In this document: positions 6,259 through 9,184 of the stretch, piece by piece
How positions within the stretch are numbered: the first letter of the stretch is position 1
Layout: each line of letters opens with the position of its first letter
NCBI RefSeq assembly: GCF_035486915.1
Contig: NZ_DATHMR010000124.1
Coordinates: 1-9,184 of the forward strand
Length of the DNA: 9,184 nucleotides
Reading direction: 5' to 3'
Origin: Dyella_B sp035486915
Lineage (GTDB): Bacteria; Pseudomonadota; Gammaproteobacteria; Xanthomonadales; Rhodanobacteraceae
Translations under genes and position numbers: made by a program
Notes under the pieces: model-generated
What the model saw: the letters and a program-made list of their open reading frames with translations, nothing else
The model's database searches: none
Told to the model about the DNA's origin: nothing

Positions 6259-6293
6259 GGTGTTCCTCCAGGTGGGCGGCCCTTTTAGGCGTT

Positions 6294-6317
6294 TATAATT
6301 ACGTTACGTACCGTAAT
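6294..6317. promoter_or_regulatory. Probable TetR operator with adjoining TATAAT
   Basis: The 20 bases at 6298-6317, ATTACGTTACGTACCGTAAT, form an almost perfect palindrome: arms ATTACG/CGTAAT, centre TACGTA, and one mismatched pair (T6304/C6311). A plus-strand TATAAT at 6294-6299 overlaps its left edge, and further A+T-rich sequence follows at 6317-6324. Size, symmetry and location between the divergent hydrolase and TetR genes fit a TetR-family operator that would block both promoters. Exact promoter hexamers for each gene are not resolved. Confidence 0.65.
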
Positions 6318-6383
6318 ATAAAATAGCCCGTGGAGGTTGTCCAGCATTTTCTTTTACGGAACGTTTAGGTAATTTGCCCCGTC

Positions 6384-6992
6384 ATGAGCCCTAAGCCCCC
6401 AACTCGCGCACGCGTAGGCCGCCCACCCAGCGATGCGGCTGCCTCGCATGCAGCGATCATGGATGCCGTATATGAACTGCTGAAAGAAAAGTCCGCCAGT
6501 CAGCTGACGATGGAGGCGGTAGCAAAGCGCGCCAAAGTGGGTAAGCCGACGCTCTATAAGTGGTGGCCGTCCAAGGCGGCACTCATCATGGCGATGTTCC
6601 ATGAGCGTCTGGCTGGCGAACTGGTAGTCCCACATACCGCGACGGTCGAAGAGACGATTCGCGTAAAAGCGCTTCATCTCATCAAAGAATTCAATGGACT
6701 ATTCGGCAAGGTCATGGCCGACTTGATCGCCGAAGGTCAAAGCGATCCTTCCATTTTGCGCGAGCTTTTTGAAAGCCACATCAGCGTTCGGCGCGCTGCT
6801 TCGGTTGTCGATATCGAGCGCGCCAAAGCAAACGGTGAGCTTGCGTCCAACGTCGACGCCGAATTGCTGATCGATGCCATATTTGGTCCCATTTACTATG
6901 GCTTGTTGCTTCGTCATACACCGCTCACTGCAAAATACGGCAACGATTTAATCGATCAGGTGTTTCAAGGAGTGAGAGCCCAGAGCTCTTAG
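6384..6992 (+). CDS. TetR/AcrR-family transcriptional repressor
   Basis: A 202-residue DNA-binding protein. A basic leader (PKPPTRARVGRPPS) is followed by the TetR helix-turn-helix domain at about residues 22-70: AIMDAVYELLKEK, LTMEAVAKRAKVGKPTLYKWW, SKAALIMAMF. The C-terminal ligand and dimerisation half ends with IERAKANGELASNVDAELLIDAIFGPIYYGLLLRH in outline; this resembles the TetR C-terminal domain type with a conserved GPxYY motif (seen about 168-172). The ATG at 6384 is the only ATG after an in-frame stop at 6366; its Shine-Dalgarno is poor, consistent with low repressor expression. It is divergent from the alpha/beta hydrolase, its likely target, and probably represses itself through the palindrome at 6298-6317. 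The ligand is unknown. Confidence 0.93.
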   Translation: MSPKPPTRARVGRPPSDAAASHAAIMDAVYELLKEKSASQLTMEAVAKRAKVGKPTLYKWWPSKAALIMAMFHERLAGELVVPHTATVEETIRVKALHLIKEFNGLFGKVMADLIAEGQSDPSILRELFESHISVRRAASVVDIERAKANGELASNVDAELLIDAIFGPIYYGLLLRHTPLTAKYGNDLIDQVFQGVRAQSS

Positions 6993-7024
6993 TCCCGGTT
7001 CGAAAGATTTCAATCACTTTTAAA

Positions 7025-7043
7025 GCGCCACACGCGTAGGCGC
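7025..7043 (+). other. Short hairpin between TetR and aspartyl protease genes
   Basis: GCGCC (7025-7029) pairs with GGCGC (7039-7043) across 9 bases, in the 85-base gap after the TetR stop. No T-run follows. It may be a weak terminator or part of the leader of the next gene. Confidence 0.25.
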
Positions 7044-7077
7044 CAAAAGCCAAGTAAGGCATACAGGGGGAGGGACG

Positions 7078-8835
7078 ATGAGCATGTTGCGTATCTGCGT
7101 AGGTGTCGGCGCGTTGTTGCTTGCAAGCCAGACGTGGGCTGAGGGCTGCCACTTGGGGGACTTCGGTACGTTACCGGTGGAAGTGATCAACGGACAACCC
7201 ACCACCGTGGTGAAGATCAACGGTACTGACACACGCTTTATGCTCGATACCGGCGCCTTCTACAGCATGATGTCGCGCGCCAATGCAGCATCGCTCGGAC
7301 TTAAGCTGAGACCTCTTCCAGAGGAGGTTCGCATCGGCGGTATCGGCGGCGATACCAGGGCGCAGTACGCACGCGTCAAGGAATTCGGCATCCTTGGTAC
7401 GACGCTAAGCAATATCGAATTTATTGTGGGCGGCAGCGATACAGGCTACGGATTGATTGGCGCCAACCTGCTTGATTTAGCGGATCTGGAAATCGATTTG
7501 GCGCATGGCAAAGTAACGCTCTTCAAACCAGAGAACTGCAAGAAAGTACCGCTGGCTTACTGGTCTAAAGACGGCAACTACGAGGTTGCCGATATTGAGT
7601 CATCCGATCAGACATCCAATCGTCAAACCATTGTGGTGGTAACGATCAACGGCAAGAAGTTGCGCGCGATTATCGATTCGGGAGCATCTGCCACCGTCTT
7701 AAGCCGTGATGCTGCGGAGCGAATCGGCATCGATCTCAACGGGCCGGATGCAAAACCTGGTATCACCGGCACCGGCATAGGCGCAAAGGCGGTCAAAGCA
7801 TGGACGGTAGACATCGATGCTTTCTCGGTCGGCACTGAAACCATTCGGCACAGCCAGATGGAGGTGCTCGATGGATCGATGGGGGGGCGCAATATCGACA
7901 TGCTACTTGGCGCGGATTTTCTTCTCGCCCATCGCATGTACATCGCAAACAGTCAGGATAAAGTTTATTTCACCTATAACGGCGGGCGCGTATTTGCATT
8001 AGCAAAAGCACCTAGCGATAGCGAAAATTCCGGTACCAATGGCAAAGGGACGTCGCTGCAGAATGCTGCCGATTATGCGCTGCGTGGCGAGGCGCATTTA
8101 TCTCGCGGCGAGCCAGGTGCGGCTGTCGCCGATCTGGACGAGGCGATTAACATGGCCCCCGATCAGCCCACTTACTATCTGGCGCGTGCGCGTGCGCATA
8201 TTGCCCAGAGACAGCTCGATGCTGCGTCGGTCGATCTGGACAAGTCCGTGAGCCTGGACCCGAAGAACATCGATGCGTTGTTGTTGCGCGCAGAAGTTCG
8301 CCTCTCGCGCAAAGACATTCCCGGTGCGACGGCAGACGTCAACGCAGCAAGTGTCCTGGCATCCGCAGGATCTCCACAGACGCGCGCCATTGCCAGCTTT
8401 TACATCGCACTCGATCAGCCTGCCGCGGCGCTGCCGCTGCTCGACGCGTGGATTCGTGTGCATGACAATGACGTTCTACTCGGCAGCGCACTGAACGAAC
8501 GCTGTTGGGCGCGCAGTTTGAGCAACCAAATGCTCGACGATGCCTTGAGCGACTGCCGCAAAGCCATCCGACGCGATGGCAAAAATCCAGCGTACCTGGA
8601 CAGTCTTGGCATGGTGCAACTACGGCTGGGCCACTATCCCGAGTCAATCAGTGCCTACGAGCTGGCTCTTGCCAGCAATGGGCATTCGGCTTGGTCGCAC
8701 TACGGCCTTGGTTTGGCAAAAATCCGTAGCGGCCAGAAGGACGCTGGCAATACCGATCTCGCTGCGGCGCGCGCGATTAATCCGGATATCGATGCGCAGG
8801 CTGCGAAATTTGGTTTGACAACGGCCAGCCCGTAA
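7078..8835 (+). CDS. Exported double retropepsin-like aspartyl protease with TPR tail
   Basis: A 585-residue exported protein. Signal peptide 1-21 (MSMLRICVGVGALLLASQTWA, cut before EGC). Two retropepsin-like units follow. Unit 1, about 34-151, has the active-site loop MLDTGA with Asp57 and the late hydrophobic-hydrophobic-Gly segment YGLIGANLL. Unit 2, about 180-300, has IIDSGAS with Asp200 and DMLLGADFL. Both keep the catalytic Asp, so they could pair within one chain as in a bilobed aspartyl protease (inference). After a Ser/Gly/Asn-rich linker (about 312-326), TPR-like helical repeats run from about 330 to 570 (e.g. ADYALRGEAHLSRGEPGAAVADLDEAI and YLDSLGMVQLRLGHYPESISAYELAL in outline), probably for protein binding. 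The start is backed by a GGGGGAGGG tract at 7066-7074. It lies 85 bases after TetR and ends at a strong terminator. Confidence 0.88.
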   Translation: MSMLRICVGVGALLLASQTWAEGCHLGDFGTLPVEVINGQPTTVVKINGTDTRFMLDTGAFYSMMSRANAASLGLKLRPLPEEVRIGGIGGDTRAQYARVKEFGILGTTLSNIEFIVGGSDTGYGLIGANLLDLADLEIDLAHGKVTLFKPENCKKVPLAYWSKDGNYEVADIESSDQTSNRQTIVVVTINGKKLRAIIDSGASATVLSRDAAERIGIDLNGPDAKPGITGTGIGAKAVKAWTVDIDAFSVGTETIRHSQMEVLDGSMGGRNIDMLLGADFLLAHRMYIANSQDKVYFTYNGGRVFALAKAPSDSENSGTNGKGTSLQNAADYALRGEAHLSRGEPGAAVADLDEAINMAPDQPTYYLARARAHIAQRQLDAASVDLDKSVSLDPKNIDALLLRAEVRLSRKDIPGATADVNAASVLASAGSPQTRAIASFYIALDQPAAALPLLDAWIRVHDNDVLLGSALNERCWARSLSNQMLDDALSDCRKAIRRDGKNPAYLDSLGMVQLRLGHYPESISAYELALASNGHSAWSHYGLGLAKIRSGQKDAGNTDLAAARAINPDIDAQAAKFGLTTASP

Positions 8836-8852
8836 AGCGGCTCTCTCCGCTT
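8835..8852 (+). other. Small hairpin at the stop codon of the aspartyl protease gene
   Basis: AAGCGG (8835-8840) pairs with CCGCTT (8847-8852) around CTCTCT, starting in the stop codon. It is followed by GCTTGTTC rather than a T-run, so it probably assists the stronger terminator about 20 bases downstream. Confidence 0.35.
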
Positions 8853-8871
8853 GCTTGTTCAAATGATGATG

Positions 8872-8913
8872 TCCGCTTTCGGCTGAAATCGCAGCCCAAG
8901 GCGGATGTTTTTT
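8872..8913 (+). terminator. Intrinsic terminator of the aspartyl protease-TPR gene
   Basis: The left arm (TCCGC 8872-8876, TTTC, GGCTG 8881-8885) pairs with the right arm (CAGCC 8892-8896, CAAG, GCGGA 8901-8905). The two G+C blocks are joined by mostly pairing bases with one C-C mismatch, and the loop is AAATCG. After TG comes a run of six T (8908-8913). This is a textbook Rho-independent terminator 37 bases after the stop codon. Confidence 0.85.
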
Positions 8914-9082
8914 CAAAAAAAATAGGGCGATGAATCGCATGTTTATGCGGTAAAAATCTACAGCGTCGCTTGTCGCTTTGCTAAGGCAATGAGATCGAAC
9001 CGCGGCGACGGTTCGTTCATGGAGAACTGGGAATACTCCCCACCCAACGCAAGAGTGATTGCCCTTCCAAGGAGATGCCCCA
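8914..9082 (+). other. Leader region of the last gene with hairpins
   Basis: No convincing gene is seen here, so it must hold the promoter and 5' leader of the gene starting at 9083. Structures: an A-run (8915-8922) right after the terminator; a CGCAT-GTTT-ATGCG hairpin (8938-8951); a tandem GTCGCTT pair (about 8964-8977); and a 7-bp hairpin, CGAACCG-CGGCGA-CGGTTCG, at 8996-9015. I could not pick a reliable promoter. Confidence 0.4.
9069..9074 (+). promoter_or_regulatory. Ribosome binding site that sets a GTG start at 9083
   Basis: AAGGAG stands 8 bases before the GTG at 9083. A downstream in-frame ATG at 9131 has no such site. This is the main reason for the start chosen for the partial last gene. 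Confidence 0.65.
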
Positions 9083-9184
9083 GTGAAATGTCCCCCAGCG
9101 GTTGGGCGATTGTTGTCCCGAAAAATTGCCATGCTCAGTGTGGTTCTGCTTCTGATGCAGGCCTGGTCGTTACCCTCGCATTCG
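9083..9184 (+). CDS. N-terminus of an exported protein (truncated by window edge)
   Basis: Thirty-four codons from GTG 9083 to the window end, beginning MKCPPAVGRLLSRKIAMLSV, then VLLLMQAWSLPSHS. The basic n-region (RLLSRK) and hydrophobic stretch AMLSVVLLLMQAWSL form a clear signal peptide or N-terminal membrane anchor, so the product is exported or membrane-bound. Nothing of the mature protein is present, so no family can be named. It follows a strong terminator and thus starts a new transcription unit. A different frame that also stays open to the edge was judged less likely. Confidence 0.6.
   Translation, partial: MKCPPAVGRLLSRKIAMLSVVLLLMQAWSLPSHS

Noticed and set aside
8644..9132. Minus-strand 162-codon frame over the end of the aspartyl protease gene and the terminator
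   Set aside because: It runs through the intrinsic terminator and antisense to the TPR coding region, with no family resemblance or ribosome binding site that I can see.
8989..9184. Competing plus-strand frame from the ATG at 8989, open to the right edge
   Set aside because: Its Shine-Dalgarno is too close to the ATG and the product has no signal or family character. The GTG 9083 frame has a well-spaced AAGGAG and a convincing signal peptide. Only sequence beyond the window can close this.
1..9184. Search for CRISPR arrays, tRNA or rRNA genes, transposases, integrases and toxin-antitoxin pairs
   Set aside because: No spaced direct repeats, no tRNA or rRNA signatures, and no translated product with transposase, integrase or toxin-antitoxin features were recognised by eye.

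Overview
The window is G+C-rich, and its genes mostly use G or C at third codon positions. Gene content and the feel of the proteins suggest a gammaproteobacterium of the Rhodanobacteraceae/Xanthomonadaceae kind (Dyella, Rhodanobacter or Luteibacter-like). That placement is an inference from recalled protein style, not a marker gene; a Burkholderia-like betaproteobacterium is the main alternative. I see no rRNA, tRNA, CRISPR array, insertion sequence or integration site.

Layout from left to right. (1) 1-468, minus strand: N-terminal part of a LysR-type regulator that runs off the left edge. It is divergent from an aldo/keto reductase (591-1640, +), with an A+T-rich control region between them. 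(2) After a gap rich in inverted repeats comes a small exported cupin (1808-2260, +). It converges on a tiny exported Cys/Gly/Trp-rich protein (2443-2736, -), with a strong hairpin between the two stop codons. (3) About 395 bases without a convincing gene are followed by a possible 48-residue exported peptide (3132-3278, +). Its stop codon overlaps the likely GTG start of a secreted M61-family metallopeptidase with a C-terminal PDZ domain (3275-5224, +). (4) An HSL-type alpha/beta hydrolase (5284-6258, -) is divergent from a TetR-family repressor (6384-6992, +). A near-perfect 20-bp palindrome lies between them and is probably the TetR operator. (5) A large exported protein (7078-8835, +) joins two retropepsin-like aspartyl protease units to a TPR tail and is closed by a good intrinsic terminator (8872-8913). 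(6) A new exported protein starts at 9083 with a strong ribosome binding site and runs off the right edge.

Two local regulator-target pairs stand out: LysR with the aldo/keto reductase, and TetR with the hydrolase. Much of the rest encodes exported proteins: cupin, Cys-rich mini-protein, possible leader peptide, M61 peptidase, aspartyl protease-TPR, and the partial last gene. I do not see a complete known defence, secretion or biosynthetic system. The least ordinary elements are the stop/start-overlapping small ORF before the M61 gene, the Cys-framed repeat mini-protein, and the double-retropepsin/TPR fusion.
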